From DASVWZ01 sp963708575 (lineage in GTDB: Bacteria > Acidobacteriota > Terriglobia > Terriglobales > Acidobacteriaceae), in the NCBI GenBank assembly GCA_963708575.1, contig CAVPTB010000007.1, positions 1,984,001-2,048,000 of the forward strand: a stretch of 64,000 bases of DNA. The letters run 5' to 3'. This document shows, in pieces, positions 1 to 9,300 of this stretch. Position numbers and translations under genes: made by a program. How positions within the stretch are numbered: the first letter of the stretch is position 1; every line of letters starts with the position of its first letter. The notes under the pieces are model-generated. The model was not told the origin of the DNA, searched no databases, and saw nothing but the letters and a program-made list of their open reading frames with translations.

Positions 1-1416
1 AATTGTCTTGGCCAGAATCTGCAGATCGAGCCACAGCGACCAGTTGCGCACGTACTGGAGATCGAGTTCCATCCACTTGTGGAATGGCAGCGAACTGCGT
101 CCATTGACTTGCCACAAGCAGGTGATACCGGGGCGAACGCTGAAACGGCAGCGCTGCCAGTCCTCTCCCGCCTCGGTGAATAATTCGTAGTCACGGACCT
201 GCAGGGGGCGCGGACCCACAAGACTCATGTCGCCGCTGAGCACATTGAACAATTGCGGCAGTTCGTCGATGCTGGTCTTGCGGAGAAATTTGCCGATAGG
301 CGTAATGCGAGGATCGTTCTTGATCTTGAACACCGGACCAGACACTTCGTTTAGGTGCTCGAGATCGCGCAACTTCTTCTCGGCATCGATCACCATAGTG
401 CGGAATTTGTAGATGGCAAAGGGACGCTTGTTGAACCCGATCCGCTCCTGCACGAACAAGACCGGCCCGTGCGAGGTCAACTTGATGAGGATGGCGGTCA
501 TAAGAAGCAATGGCGCCAGCACAATCAGTGCGGTGAGCGAAATTACGATATCCAGGGCGCGCTTGATGACCGTCGGCCAACCTTCCTCGACGCCACTATA
601 GTGCGTGATGAGCGGCGAGCCTTCGAACTCTTCCGCCATGGGCGGACGCTGCTGCAGGTTGAAGAGATCGGAAAGGACGCGAAGGATAATACCTTGCTGC
701 TCGCAAGTCTTGGCGATCTCGGACGCGTAGTCGTGGAAAGAGCGCAGCGGCACTGCGATCACCACTTCGTCTACCACGCTGCGTCGCAGGAACATACGCA
801 GATCATCGAGATTGCAGACCAACGACCAGCCAAGTTTCTGCAGATCTTCCGCACCAGCCCATTCGTCGTCGGCGAATCCCAGAATTTTGTAGCCGAGTTC
901 GGGCTTGGACTGGATCGATCGGGCGATTTCAATCGCACGCTTGTTCGAACCCACGATCAGCATATTTCGTGAATTGCGACCGTGTTTGCGAAGTTCCCGC
1001 AAATAGGTGCGAAGCGCCATCCGGCTGACGCCAATGAGTGCCGTGCTGCATAACCAGAAGATGGCGACGAAACTGACGGTCACCATGCGGAATCCGACGA
1101 GGAATGATGCCAGACTCAGGAACAGCGCGGAGAGTGTGGTGCCTTTAACAATGTCGAGCGCCTCGGATAGGCGACGGGCCAATCGCTTGGAATCGTAGAG
1201 TTTCAAGCTGACAAAAATGGTGTGCCAGATACAGAGCAAGGCAAAAAACACCACGAAGTTCTGCAGCTTGATACGAATCGCCAGGAAGTTTGCGAACGAA
1301 ACAGGCCCTTCGGCGGCGAGCACGGGAAGGGTCGCGATCCCGAAGGAAACGATCAGAACGAACAGGTCAAAGATTCTGATGGCGTCAGTAAACGTTCGGC
1401 GTTTTGCGGTGTCCAT
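1..1416 (-). CDS. Exopolysaccharide polyprenyl glycosylphosphotransferase (partial, 3' end beyond window)
   Basis: Membrane enzyme that would transfer a sugar-1-phosphate from a nucleotide sugar to undecaprenyl phosphate, the first committed step of repeat-unit assembly. The reading frame runs open from ATG at 1416 to the window edge (472 codons seen). The N-terminal part has about four hydrophobic segments (residues roughly 10-115), followed by a Rossmann-like region starting NMLIVGSNKRAIEIA. The C-terminal catalytic domain has the family signatures VIKRALDIVISL, FVQERIGFNKRPF, YKFRTM, KTSIDELPQLFNVL and MSLVGPRP. It is last of the visible genes in the minus-strand exopolysaccharide operon, about 100 nt after the BY-kinase-like gene. 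WcaJ/PssY/CpsE type is inferred from domain order; the sugar cannot be told. Only the last few residues are missing. Confidence 0.93.
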   Translation of the reverse strand, partial: MDTAKRRTFTDAIRIFDLFVLIVSFGIATLPVLAAEGPVSFANFLAIRIKLQNFVVFFALLCIWHTIFVSLKLYDSKRLARRLSEALDIVKGTTLSALFLSLASFLVGFRMVTVSFVAIFWLCSTALIGVSRMALRTYLRELRKHGRNSRNMLIVGSNKRAIEIARSIQSKPELGYKILGFADDEWAGAEDLQKLGWSLVCNLDDLRMFLRRSVVDEVVIAVPLRSFHDYASEIAKTCEQQGIILRVLSDLFNLQQRPPMAEEFEGSPLITHYSGVEEGWPTVIKRALDIVISLTALIVLAPLLLMTAILIKLTSHGPVLFVQERIGFNKRPFAIYKFRTMVIDAEKKLRDLEHLNEVSGPVFKIKNDPRITPIGKFLRKTSIDELPQLFNVLSGDMSLVGPRPLQVRDYELFTEAGEDWQRCRFSVRPGITCLWQVNGRSSLPFHKWMELDLQYVRNWSLWLDLQILAKTI

Positions 1417-1515
1417 CAGTAGGGTCCCTTAAGAATTAAAATTTGTCGATTGCATGTTTCCGAACAGGTGAGCAGCACAAAGCAGCTTGGATCCGGCCTC
1501 AAAAAACGGGCCAAT

Positions 1516-2292
1516 CTACAGCTTGTTATAAAGTTTTTCGGGAATCGGGAAAGTGCGCTGATTCAGAACCGCGCCCAAAAGGTTTACGTTCGAGGCTTGC
1601 AACTGTTGCTTGAGATCGCGGGTGGCGTCGCGCCGGGTTGAGTTGGCCTTCAACACCATCACCAATCCATCCAGCAACCCGCCAAAAATCATAGCGTGAT
1701 TGCTGACGTTCAATGACGCGACATCCATCAAAACGTAGTCGAACTGAGAGCGCAATTCCGAGATCCGGAGCCGCATACGATCAGAGGTCAAAAATTCCTG
1801 CGATTTCTCATTGTCGGAGCCGCAACTGACCAGCCAGAGATTGGAACGCGAAAGCGGCTGCGCATATTGCCGAATCGGACCGCCTCCGAGTAAGGCATCG
1901 GTGAGCCCATAGTGGTTGTCGACCTGAAAATGGTGATGCATGGTGGGCGTCCGCAGATTGCAGTCCACGAGGCACACCGAACCGCTGACCTGTGAGGCGA
2001 GGATTTCTCCTACCCGTGAGCAAATCCAGGTGCAGCCATCGCCCGACTCAGCGCCGGCGAAGACTATCTGACGTGGCGCTGCGGAACCGGGCACCAGGAA
2101 AAGACGCTGAACCAACTTGCCCAGTTCTTCGCGCGTCTTGGGATCGATTTCCAGCGCTGGTGCGCCCACCGGCGGGGCAGCCACAGTAAACCCATCCAAC
2201 GACGCTACTGCGGCGGGCGCGGGCTGCGCCTGCGGTTGCAGCATCTCCTGAATTTTCCCCATCTGGTGCAACAGTTCGAAATTTCTGCTCAT
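1516..2292 (-). CDS. CpsD/BY-kinase-like ATPase with degenerate P-loop
   Basis: 258-residue protein in the position usually held by the cytoplasmic tyrosine autokinase that partners the Wzz-type protein. The fold is recognisable: a beta strand IVFAGAESGDGCTWI where Walker A is expected, CLVDCNLRTP for Walker A', and YVLMDVASL for Walker B. However the P-loop lacks the GK[ST] core: the lysine position is Cys and the hydroxyl residue is followed by Trp. The usual C-terminal tyrosine cluster is also absent (one Tyr in EKLYNKL). The first 70 residues are Ala/Pro/Gln rich. It follows the chain-length gene by 27 nt on the same strand. I infer a non-catalytic or regulatory homologue; a true kinase is unlikely from the motifs. 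Confidence 0.8.
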   Translation of the reverse strand: MSRNFELLHQMGKIQEMLQPQAQPAPAAVASLDGFTVAAPPVGAPALEIDPKTREELGKLVQRLFLVPGSAAPRQIVFAGAESGDGCTWICSRVGEILASQVSGSVCLVDCNLRTPTMHHHFQVDNHYGLTDALLGGGPIRQYAQPLSRSNLWLVSCGSDNEKSQEFLTSDRMRLRISELRSQFDYVLMDVASLNVSNHAMIFGGLLDGLVMVLKANSTRRDATRDLKQQLQASNVNLLGAVLNQRTFPIPEKLYNKL

Positions 2293-2319
2293 GTTTGGCC
2301 CTTAATACCTTTCCCTGAT

Positions 2320-3891
2320 TCAGTTCTCGCTCGGCTCGCCTACCGTCGTAATCACCGGGATCGGGGAAGAGTATCTTCCATCGGTTCCGGTAGCTCGAAA
2401 GTCTTCGAAGTTTTGCGGTACTGACGCCAATACTGGAATGTTCAATTCCGCGGACACCTCCGCCGGGGTGCGGAACGACGGGTCCAGATACTCCTGCATG
2501 AACACCACACCAAGGGTGACTGCGGCCGCCACAAACGTGCCCAGAACTATCACGAGGATCGGAGAGTTCGAGGGCAAGCTGGGTGCAACCGGCTGTTCCG
2601 CGATCGCCACGTTCACGATGCGGGTACGGTCCAGAGCTTCGGTCATGCGCGCTTGTTCACGTTTGCGCTGGTACAAGAGATAGTTTTCTTCGTTGGTCTT
2701 GACGGTGCGCAGCAGATCTTGTTCGGTCAAGCCTTTTTGTTCGAGGTCACGGGTTTGCTCCTCGTACTTGGCTACGGTCGCAGCTTCTGCGGCTGCTCTT
2801 GCTTGCAGAGCGCTGCGGTCGGACCTGGCCTTGGCCAATTCTTCATTGATCCACGAATAGGTCGGGTTGCGGTCCGTGGTCTCTTCTTTGATCGGCTTCG
2901 ATTCTTCAGCCGAGATGGAGGCTTGGGTGTCGGCGATCTGCTTGTCGACTTCCACCACCAATGGATAGGTGGGCTGGTACTTGGTGAGCAGTTCAGTGCG
3001 CTTCAACTGGAGCGTCATCAAGGTGTTCTTGAGATTTTGCAGAACCTGAAAGTCGTCCTGCTGCCGCATGGAAGTGGTCAACCGTTCGGGAGTGGTTCCC
3101 GCCTGCTTCTGCAGAGTTTGAATGCGTTCGTCGGTTGAAGCGAGGTCAGCATTCGTCTGCTGCAGAAGACCACGGAACTCACTCAACTTTTGCAGCGCGA
3201 TGTCACGCGACATGGTTGGCGCGACACCGTTTTGCTCTCCGGAGAAAAGCTTCAACTGGGTTTCGGCGTCGGCCAGGTTCTTCTTGTAACGCTCGGTTTC
3301 CTGATCGAAGAACTGCACCTGTCCGGGAGGCGTGTGCACGGACACGTGCTTTTCAATGTACGCATCGCCCAGAGTCTGCAGCACTCTTGCCGAGAGCTGC
3401 GGATTGTCCGAGGTATAGGTGACGCTGATCAGATTGCTCTTTTTAATCGGTTCGATCTGCAGCATCGATTCGAGGCGGGTCACGGCCTTGGAGATTTTCT
3501 GATCGGGCGTCATAGCGCCCAGGACGTACTCTCGCAGCGACTTACGCTTATCGAGACCGCAGGAGACGACGACCTGGCGAAGAACATCCTGGCTCTGAAG
3601 CAACTCGATTTCCGAGTTCATTTCTTCTTCAGAGACCTGGTTGTTCATCAGCACGGGAGCGCTCTGCTCAGGGCTTACCACCGGATCCTGTCGTTCGCGG
3701 TCGACCAGGAACTTGGTGGTGGCCTTGTATTGGGCAGGCTGAAGTATCGCGGCCAGAACCGCTCCCAGCACGATCCCGAAGAAACAGAGCATCGCCGTCC
3801 GCTTGTGGCGGAAGCCGATCGCAAGCAAATCACGCAAGCTGAAACTGGTAATCGGTTTGTCGTTTCCGCTCAAGAAATCACGGTTATTCAT
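2320..3891 (-). CDS. Wzz/GumC-type polysaccharide chain-length determinant protein
   Basis: 523-residue inner-membrane polysaccharide co-polymerase. There is an N-terminal transmembrane helix (about residues 33-53, TAMLCFFGIVLGAVLAAIL), then the Wzz domain, a long periplasmic coiled-coil section (about residues 190-400, with many Gln/Lys/Glu heptads), and a second transmembrane helix near residue 440 (ILVIVLGTFVAAAVTLGVV). The cytoplasmic tail YLDPSFRTPAEVSAELNIPVLASVP is typical of GumC-like proteins, with no kinase domain fused, which fits the separate ATPase gene downstream. It lies 12 nt after the export-protein gene, so the two are very probably co-transcribed. It controls polymer length and export together with the Wza-type protein. 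Confidence 0.92.
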   Translation of the reverse strand: MNNRDFLSGNDKPITSFSLRDLLAIGFRHKRTAMLCFFGIVLGAVLAAILQPAQYKATTKFLVDRERQDPVVSPEQSAPVLMNNQVSEEEMNSEIELLQSQDVLRQVVVSCGLDKRKSLREYVLGAMTPDQKISKAVTRLESMLQIEPIKKSNLISVTYTSDNPQLSARVLQTLGDAYIEKHVSVHTPPGQVQFFDQETERYKKNLADAETQLKLFSGEQNGVAPTMSRDIALQKLSEFRGLLQQTNADLASTDERIQTLQKQAGTTPERLTTSMRQQDDFQVLQNLKNTLMTLQLKRTELLTKYQPTYPLVVEVDKQIADTQASISAEESKPIKEETTDRNPTYSWINEELAKARSDRSALQARAAAEAATVAKYEEQTRDLEQKGLTEQDLLRTVKTNEENYLLYQRKREQARMTEALDRTRIVNVAIAEQPVAPSLPSNSPILVIVLGTFVAAAVTLGVVFMQEYLDPSFRTPAEVSAELNIPVLASVPQNFEDFRATGTDGRYSSPIPVITTVGEPSEN

Positions 3892-3902
3892 AGTTATCGT
3901 CC

Positions 3903-4610
3903 TTAGAAAATCGGGGCGTAGGCACCCACGTTTGCATTGGGGATAAAGGCTTTGATCTTGGAGAATCCGTTCTTGGGCACGAACACCATATCGCCCGGGT
4001 GCAACGAGGGATCTTCGTGCAAGTCGTGGGCAGATTCCATCTTCTTTACGTCGATGATCTGCGATGAGACCCAGTTGTCGCCGACGCGACGGTAGAGCAC
4101 GACTTTGGAGTGCTTGGAAGCTTCAGTGAATCCGCCAGCCATGGCGATAGCTTCCGTCAAGGTAGTGTCGCCGCGCAGATCATACTTTCCGGGGCGTGCC
4201 ACCTGTCCATCGGCGATGAAGTAAGGCCGTTGGAAATCCTTCAACACCACGGAGATGATGGGATTGTTCAGAATCTTTCCGTAGGTGGTTTTCAGAGTCT
4301 GGGTCAGTTCGGGAACGGTCTGGCCTTCGACTTTTACGTCGCCTGCTCCGCGCAGTGTCACGAATCCGTCCGGCTGCACAGCGACGGCGGCCTGGTTGAA
4401 TTCAGGACTGAGGTCGAAGTTGATGTCGAAGGTGTCTCCGGGTTCGAGCCGATAACGGTCGTCGCGGGTGTGGAACTGCGGAGATGTCGCCGAGGTTGAG
4501 GTCGCGGCGGCGGCTGGGTTGGCGGTGGTAACGGCCCCAGTCTGGCCATTCGCAGAGGCGGCCATCAACGCCGCGATGGCAATCGTCAACAACAGGTTCT
4601 TCATAGTCAT
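3903..4610 (-). CDS. Wza-type polysaccharide export protein (SLBB domain)
   Basis: 235-residue secreted protein. It begins with a signal peptide (MTMKNLLLTIAIAALMAASANGQ) without a lipobox Cys, so it is probably not a classic Wza lipoprotein. The Poly_export core starts at YRLEPGDTFDINFDL (about residue 53) and includes PDGFVTLRGAGDVKVEGQTV, followed by an SLBB-like section FIADGQVARPGKYDL and GGFTEASKHSKVVLYRR. It ends with DPSLHPGDMVFVPKNGFSKIKAF. The protein would form or line the outer-membrane/periplasmic export channel for the exopolysaccharide. ATG at 4610 is preceded by a GAGGTCATG context that overlaps the end region of the Fis-like gene. Confidence 0.92.
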   Translation of the reverse strand: MTMKNLLLTIAIAALMAASANGQTGAVTTANPAAAATSTSATSPQFHTRDDRYRLEPGDTFDINFDLSPEFNQAAVAVQPDGFVTLRGAGDVKVEGQTVPELTQTLKTTYGKILNNPIISVVLKDFQRPYFIADGQVARPGKYDLRGDTTLTEAIAMAGGFTEASKHSKVVLYRRVGDNWVSSQIIDVKKMESAHDLHEDPSLHPGDMVFVPKNGFSKIKAFIPNANVGAYAPIF

Positions 4611-4616
4611 GACCTC

Positions 4617-4922
4617 TTATTCCTTGCCCGTTTCCGGCATCCCGGCAATTTGCGTTGCTGTGCTGGACGTAATGTTATGCTGCCGGATTTTGTACAGCAG
4701 GCCGCGATAGCTGATGCTCAACAATTCCGCGGCCCGTTTGCGGTTCCACCGCGTTTGCTGTAAAGCCTGGCTGATGGCATGGATCTCGGCCTCAGCACGT
4801 AACCGCCTCAGACCGACTTGCGGTGCGGCACTAGACGGCATTGCCGTCGAACTCTCAGCCGGGTTACTCTGGGCTTCATCCATCATCGGATCTAGGGTCT
4901 TTAAAGTCGTTTCATTCATCAC
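4617..4922 (-). CDS. Stand-alone Fis-type HTH DNA-binding protein
   Basis: 101-residue protein whose C-terminal half is a Fis-family helix-turn-helix (EAEIHAISQALQQTRWNRKRAAELLSIS followed by YRGLLYKIRQHNI, about residues 43-85). In NtrC-type activators this module follows an AAA+ domain; here there is no AAA+ or receiver domain, only about 40 unstructured N-terminal residues. It sits between the antiterminator gene and the export gene in the exopolysaccharide operon, with 6 nt to the export gene, so it is probably a local transcription factor for that operon. Its target is unknown. The family call is solid from the HTH sequence; the regulatory role is inference from position. Confidence 0.85.
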   Translation of the reverse strand: MMNETTLKTLDPMMDEAQSNPAESSTAMPSSAAPQVGLRRLRAEAEIHAISQALQQTRWNRKRAAELLSISYRGLLYKIRQHNITSSTATQIAGMPETGKE

Positions 4923-5034
4923 ACACTCACCTGAGAAAGTTGCTACCGGTTTCCCGTGCCTGCTTCTTCATTATTTTTTCAAAATTCGGACTGATTAGGA
5001 GTTAAGTTGTTGCCTGGTAATTCGGGTAGGAGAT

Positions 5035-5553
5035 TTAAACTGGCTCCAGATCGTAGCCATGAAGCCGAATGGAAACGGAACGTTGAATCAGTTCAATCGA
5101 GACAATGAGCATCCGGTCACCATCATGCCCCACCAGGATGCCTTCAGTGCCTTCAAGAGAGCCGCCGCGAATCCTGACGCGTTGGCCGATCTTCAAGAAA
5201 GGATAGCTCTCGCAAGGAACCTTGCTTGCGAGAATGATTTGAATATCCTCGATCTGCTTTTCGGGGATGGCAACGCCTTGCCCGTGCGCCCCGACAAACC
5301 CCACGACGCCTTCGGTCCGCAACACTCGCATGCGTTCTTCCGGTTGGTAAACCAAGCGCACAAAGGCGTATCCGGGAAAGAGCGGAAATTCCACCATCTT
5401 CCGCCGGTCGCTCCATTGTCTTAGTTGGCTTGTAATAGGAAGGAATGTGGACACGCCTTGGTCTTGCAGTTGCCGTACTACCATCTTCTCGTGTCGCGAT
5501 CTGGTCTGGATCGCGTACCAGCGCAGTTCCCCTTCCTGGTTCAGTGCGCTCAC
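5035..5553 (-). CDS. UpxY/RfaH-family transcription antiterminator (NusG paralogue)
   Basis: 172-residue NusG-like protein. The NGN domain is visible at the N terminus (LRWYAIQTRSRHEKMVVRQL, then FLPITSQLRQWSDRRK and FPGYAFVRL) and a KOW-type motif near residues 125-145 (GQRVRIRGGSLEGTEGILVG). Specialised paralogues of this kind ride with RNA polymerase through long surface-polysaccharide operons and suppress early termination. It is the first gene of the minus-strand exopolysaccharide operon, the usual place for UpxY/RfaH. GTG at 5553 is used as start, with a GGAG about 11 nt upstream; the SD is weak. I did not find a classical ops sequence on the correct strand. Confidence 0.9.
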   Translation of the reverse strand: MSALNQEGELRWYAIQTRSRHEKMVVRQLQDQGVSTFLPITSQLRQWSDRRKMVEFPLFPGYAFVRLVYQPEERMRVLRTEGVVGFVGAHGQGVAIPEKQIEDIQIILASKVPCESYPFLKIGQRVRIRGGSLEGTEGILVGHDGDRMLIVSIELIQRSVSIRLHGYDLEPV

Positions 5554-6077
5554 TTTGGGCAGCTCCGTCTTGCATAAGCTTATCGTAGCTTCGCCCTCTG
5601 AGTCACAATAATGACCCTTGGATTCTCTCCCCGAAGGTAGCGAGATTGAGCTCGTCAGCGTATAAGTGCTGGATCTTCGGGAGAAACGCTTTTCGAGTGG
5701 GGGGAGAAGATGCCTAAGTGTTAATAAACTTATGCGTATTAAGAACTTATGAGCTCTTGAGGTCTGACTGCATAGGCCGCCCCGAGAGCCTCAACGTTGG
5801 CCCAAGGCTACAGAACCTTGCAAAATCCTGCAAGAGGTAAAAAGGGTTAGTGTCTAAAGACCCTATACGAACCACGGCGGAACTAAACATATTTATTTTT
5901 CAATGACTTACGCCGTTATCCTCGAGAAACAAAGCAGCTATTCGGGAGCAAAGTTAGCAACTCCCCCCACCCGCGACATGGACGACGACGCCGAGCCTTG
6001 ACTGTCCAAGTTTTCTTGAGGTAAGTTCCTGCTTATTAGGTGCGTCCAAGATTCATGTGTTGGGAGCCACGACTGCG
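5554..6077. other. 524-nt intergenic region upstream of the exopolysaccharide operon
   Basis: No convincing coding sequence. This region must hold the promoter and 5' leader of the minus-strand exopolysaccharide operon and the promoter of the small plus-strand gene at 6078. It contains an AT-rich patch around 5719-5751 with two copies of AACTTATG (5727-5734 and 5744-5751), and a pyrimidine/purine-biased stretch around 5690-5710. I could not assign a riboswitch or small RNA here. Confidence 0.4.
5721..5751. promoter_or_regulatory. AT-rich direct repeat, candidate regulator site
   Basis: Two copies of AACTTATG lie 17 bp apart (5727 and 5744), each preceded by a TAA/TTAA-rich half. The first copy also forms an imperfect inverted repeat with TAAGTG just upstream. 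The site is about 170-200 bp upstream of the antiterminator start. A role as a binding site for an exopolysaccharide regulator (for example the Fis-type protein) is only inference. Confidence 0.25.
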
Positions 6078-6233
6078 ATGAATGACCGCATCAAGGAACT
6101 TTGCTCCAAAATACAAAGTGAGACTGACTCCGACAAATTGAGTCAGCTCGTGGCCGAGCTGCAGGCATTGCTGGATCAGCATTTCCGCGATCGCAACCAG
6201 GGCACACCTCCGGCCAACCAAAAAGCTTCCTAG
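6078..6233 (+). CDS. Small hypothetical helical protein (51 aa)
   Basis: ATG at 6078 to TAG at 6231-6233 encodes 51 residues beginning MNDRIKELCSKIQSETDSDK and continuing LSQLVAELQALLDQH. Function unknown. The sequence predicts one or two amphipathic helices. The pattern LC-x2-I-x2-E-x-D-x3-L-x2-LV-x-EL recurs in the 64-residue protein at 29627-29821 (ELCQAIMLETDPARLSGLVE), so the two are probably paralogues, which is the main evidence that this short ORF is real. A GGGAG lies about 12 nt upstream. The opposite-strand ORFs here look like shadows. Confidence 0.6.
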   Translation: MNDRIKELCSKIQSETDSDKLSQLVAELQALLDQHFRDRNQGTPPANQKAS

Positions 6234-6327
6234 CCGATAAGGGCTCAACCTGCTGGCGAAAGCCCACGCTCCGGGCAGCTGCCACCACAGAAGTGGCTGA
6301 CGAAAGCTGCCAAGAATGAACCGCCGA

Positions 6328-6360
6328 GCAAAAGAAAGCGGCCGGCTGATTGCCGGCCGC
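6328..6360 (-). terminator. Rho-independent terminator of FG-GAP gene 1
   Basis: Reading the minus strand after the stop of the FG-GAP gene, a perfect 9-bp GC stem (arms 6338-6346 and 6352-6360, GCGGCCGGC with a 5-nt loop) is followed by TTTCTTTTGC. An almost identical hairpin follows the paralogous gene at 9702-9731. Confidence 0.75.
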
Positions 6361-6385
6361 GCTCGTTCGTCGTCGTCGAGACTGC

Positions 6386-9300
6386 CTACTGCACGACGAG
6401 TTTGAGGTTCAAGGTGCTGGCCACGTTGCCGGTACCCATTGCGTGTACCACAACCGTATAGGTGCCCACAGGCGTTCCCGGTACGGTCGTAGGAGGTTTA
6501 GTGGTAGAAGCCGGAGTGGAGTTGCCACTGCAACCCACCAGCGTGAACATCATAATGAGGAGAACAACTCCCAACACGATGCCCATGTTGCGGCGGCGCT
6601 TCTTGTCAGCTCCGGCAAGAACCATGCCGAATACGCCAAGACCGCTCAAGCTCGCCCAGAAGGCGGGTGCCCCGGGCTTGGAATTCGGTCCCGCCGGCAT
6701 CATTAGATCCGATGTCGTTGCGGCCGTGGTAGTGATGGTCAGTGCAGTTGCGACTCCCAGGTTGCCTTTTGCAGCAACCGAGGCCGGGCTGAAGGAACAA
6801 GTTGATTTGGAAGGCAATCCGCTGCAACTGAACGTCACCGTTCCGGTGTAGCCGTTTTTGCCCGTCAGTTTGAGGTTATAGGCGGCAGAAGATCCCGCCT
6901 TCACGGTTTGCGAGTTCTGGGACGTTGTCACCGTGTAGCCTGGCAACGTCTTGCTGCCGCTGTTGTTCAACATCACGCTGACGCCGCCAACCTCGTCATT
7001 GCCGACCAATACGTCGAGCGCGCCGTCGTTATTAACATCAGCAATCGCCATGCCCCAAGGATATGCACTGGTTGGGAATTCGACCGGATCAAAGAAGGTG
7101 CCGTCACCGTGACCATACATAATGCCCACGGTACCGTATTCTTCGTTGACGTAGACCAGGTCCAGTTTGCCGTCGCCGTCGAAGTCAATCATCTGCACGT
7201 TCGCGGGATAGGCGTCGCCTAATCCGCCGGCTTTGGTGGAACTGGGATAAGCGGTTGCGGTCTGGAAGGTGCCATCCCCATTGCCCAACGCGACGGCGAG
7301 AGCTCCGCTGTATACAGAGCCATTGTTCACGGTGGCGGCCATGTCCGGCTTGCCGTCTCCATTCAGATCGCCAAAGGCGACGAATACTGGATAACCGCTG
7401 CCCACGGAGACATCGCTCTCCGCCTTGAAGGTACCGCTATTGTCGTTGTTAGCCAGTAACACCGCCACCGTAGCTGCGTTGTTGTTCTCGAATGTAACCG
7501 CGAGATCGAGATATCCGTCGCTATTCAGGTCAGAAGCTGTCATGCCATAGGGGTAGGACGAAACTGCGTATGGAGTGGGGGTCGCAAAGGTTCCGTCGCC
7601 GACGCCCAAGAGCACGCCGATGGTTTGGCTAGCCCAGTTGGCGATGGCCAGATCGACTTTGCCATCGTGGTTGAAGTCGCCAGCAACCAAGGTTTGTGGA
7701 TCGGAACTGCCGGCGGTGTCGGTAGCGAATGATCCGCCCACGGTAAAGGTGCCATCGCCGTTGCCCAGGAAGATCTGAACGACATCGTTTGCGTAATCGG
7801 TGGCGGCGATGTCCATCTTGCCGTCTCCGTTGAAGTCAGCAACCGCGACATAAGCGAGGGTCTCGCTGGTGCCGTAGTTTACTCCGGGCTTGAGCGTACC
7901 GTCGGGATTGGACAGGAAGACCACTACTCCCGGGGCGGTGCTGTTGTTGACCGCGCCGACCACGATGTCAGGGAAACCATCTCCGTTGAAGTCACCGGTG
8001 GCGACGCTATAAGAATAGGTATACTGCGTCGCGGATTCAGGCACGAAGTAGCTTGTCGATGCACGGAAGGTGCCGTCGCCATAGCCCTGAAGAAAAGCAA
8101 AACTGTAATAATCGTCGGCCTCGATGACGTCCGCCAGACCGTCGCCGTTGAAGTCGCCAACCAGCGGAGCAGTCCATGGGTATCCGCCAACGTTGTAGCC
8201 GATCGTCGGTGAGGTTACGGTTCCATCGCCTTTGCCGGCAAAGATCGAAATGTCGCCGCCGTAGGAACTGGGGACTACGATGTCATTCTTACCGTCGCCA
8301 TTTATATCCGCGATGGCTGCGGCATAGGGATAGGCCTCGTTGCCACCGCTATTCTGATAGTAAACACCGGTCTGGAACGATCCGTCACCGTTGTTAAGGT
8401 AGACCGTTATGGTGTTTTGGCTCTCATTGACACTGACAATTTCAGGTTTGCCGTCGCCGTTCAAATCGCCCGCGACGTCGAAGTTGGATTGGTAGGCGGC
8501 ATCGGATGTGATCAGAGGCACCGGCGCCAGGAAAGTGCTTCCCGAAGCCAGATAGACGTTGACCTGGTTGTTGATCAAGCCGGCGAAATCGAGTTTGCCG
8601 TCGCCGTTGAAGTCAGCGAAGAAGAGGTTGTTCGGAGCGGACCCGCCCAAGGTAGCCAGCGTGGTGGCGGCCTGGAAAGTTCCGTCGCCGTTGCCCAGCA
8701 CATAGGAGACGATCGCTGGGTTCTCGGAATCGATCATCAGAATGTCCAGCTTGCCGTCACCATTGACGTCGGTCAAGACTCCGCCGTACAAACTGAAAGC
8801 GGAAAGTGGGGCATTGGTTCCGACGGTGAAGGTGCCGTCACCATTGCTCGTGTAGACATCGACGGTGGATGGCGTCGCACTCGGATGAACTTGCAGGATA
8901 TCGGCCTTGCCATCGCCGTTGACATCACCAACGAAGATCGGATCGGTCGAATTGCTAACGAGGTTCGTCAGCTTTGCGCTCTGGAAAGTTCCATTTCCGT
9001 TGCTCAACACAGCGGCAATCTGGTAAGTGGTGGTGGAATTGACCTGATTGTAAACGAGCTTCGCTACGTCTTGTTTTCCATCTCCATTGAAATCGCCCAT
9101 GACTGGCGGGGTATCGTCATCGTCCGTGCCGCCCATGGGAATCTGGAGAGCGCTTACCAAGCCAACAGTTGTGGTGGGTGCATTGCTGCTCTTTCGCCGT
9201 CCCTTGGCATGGGATTGACTCTTGAGAGACGCTTGCGCTTGTGCCCGCCGTTGTGGATCGCTTGGCGGGGCTGGGGGAAGAACATTCTTGCGCGTTGCGA

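Noticed and set aside
5633..5646. GGTAGCG resembling the core of an ops element
   Set aside because: It lies on the plus strand, while the antiterminator operon is on the minus strand, so it cannot serve that operon.
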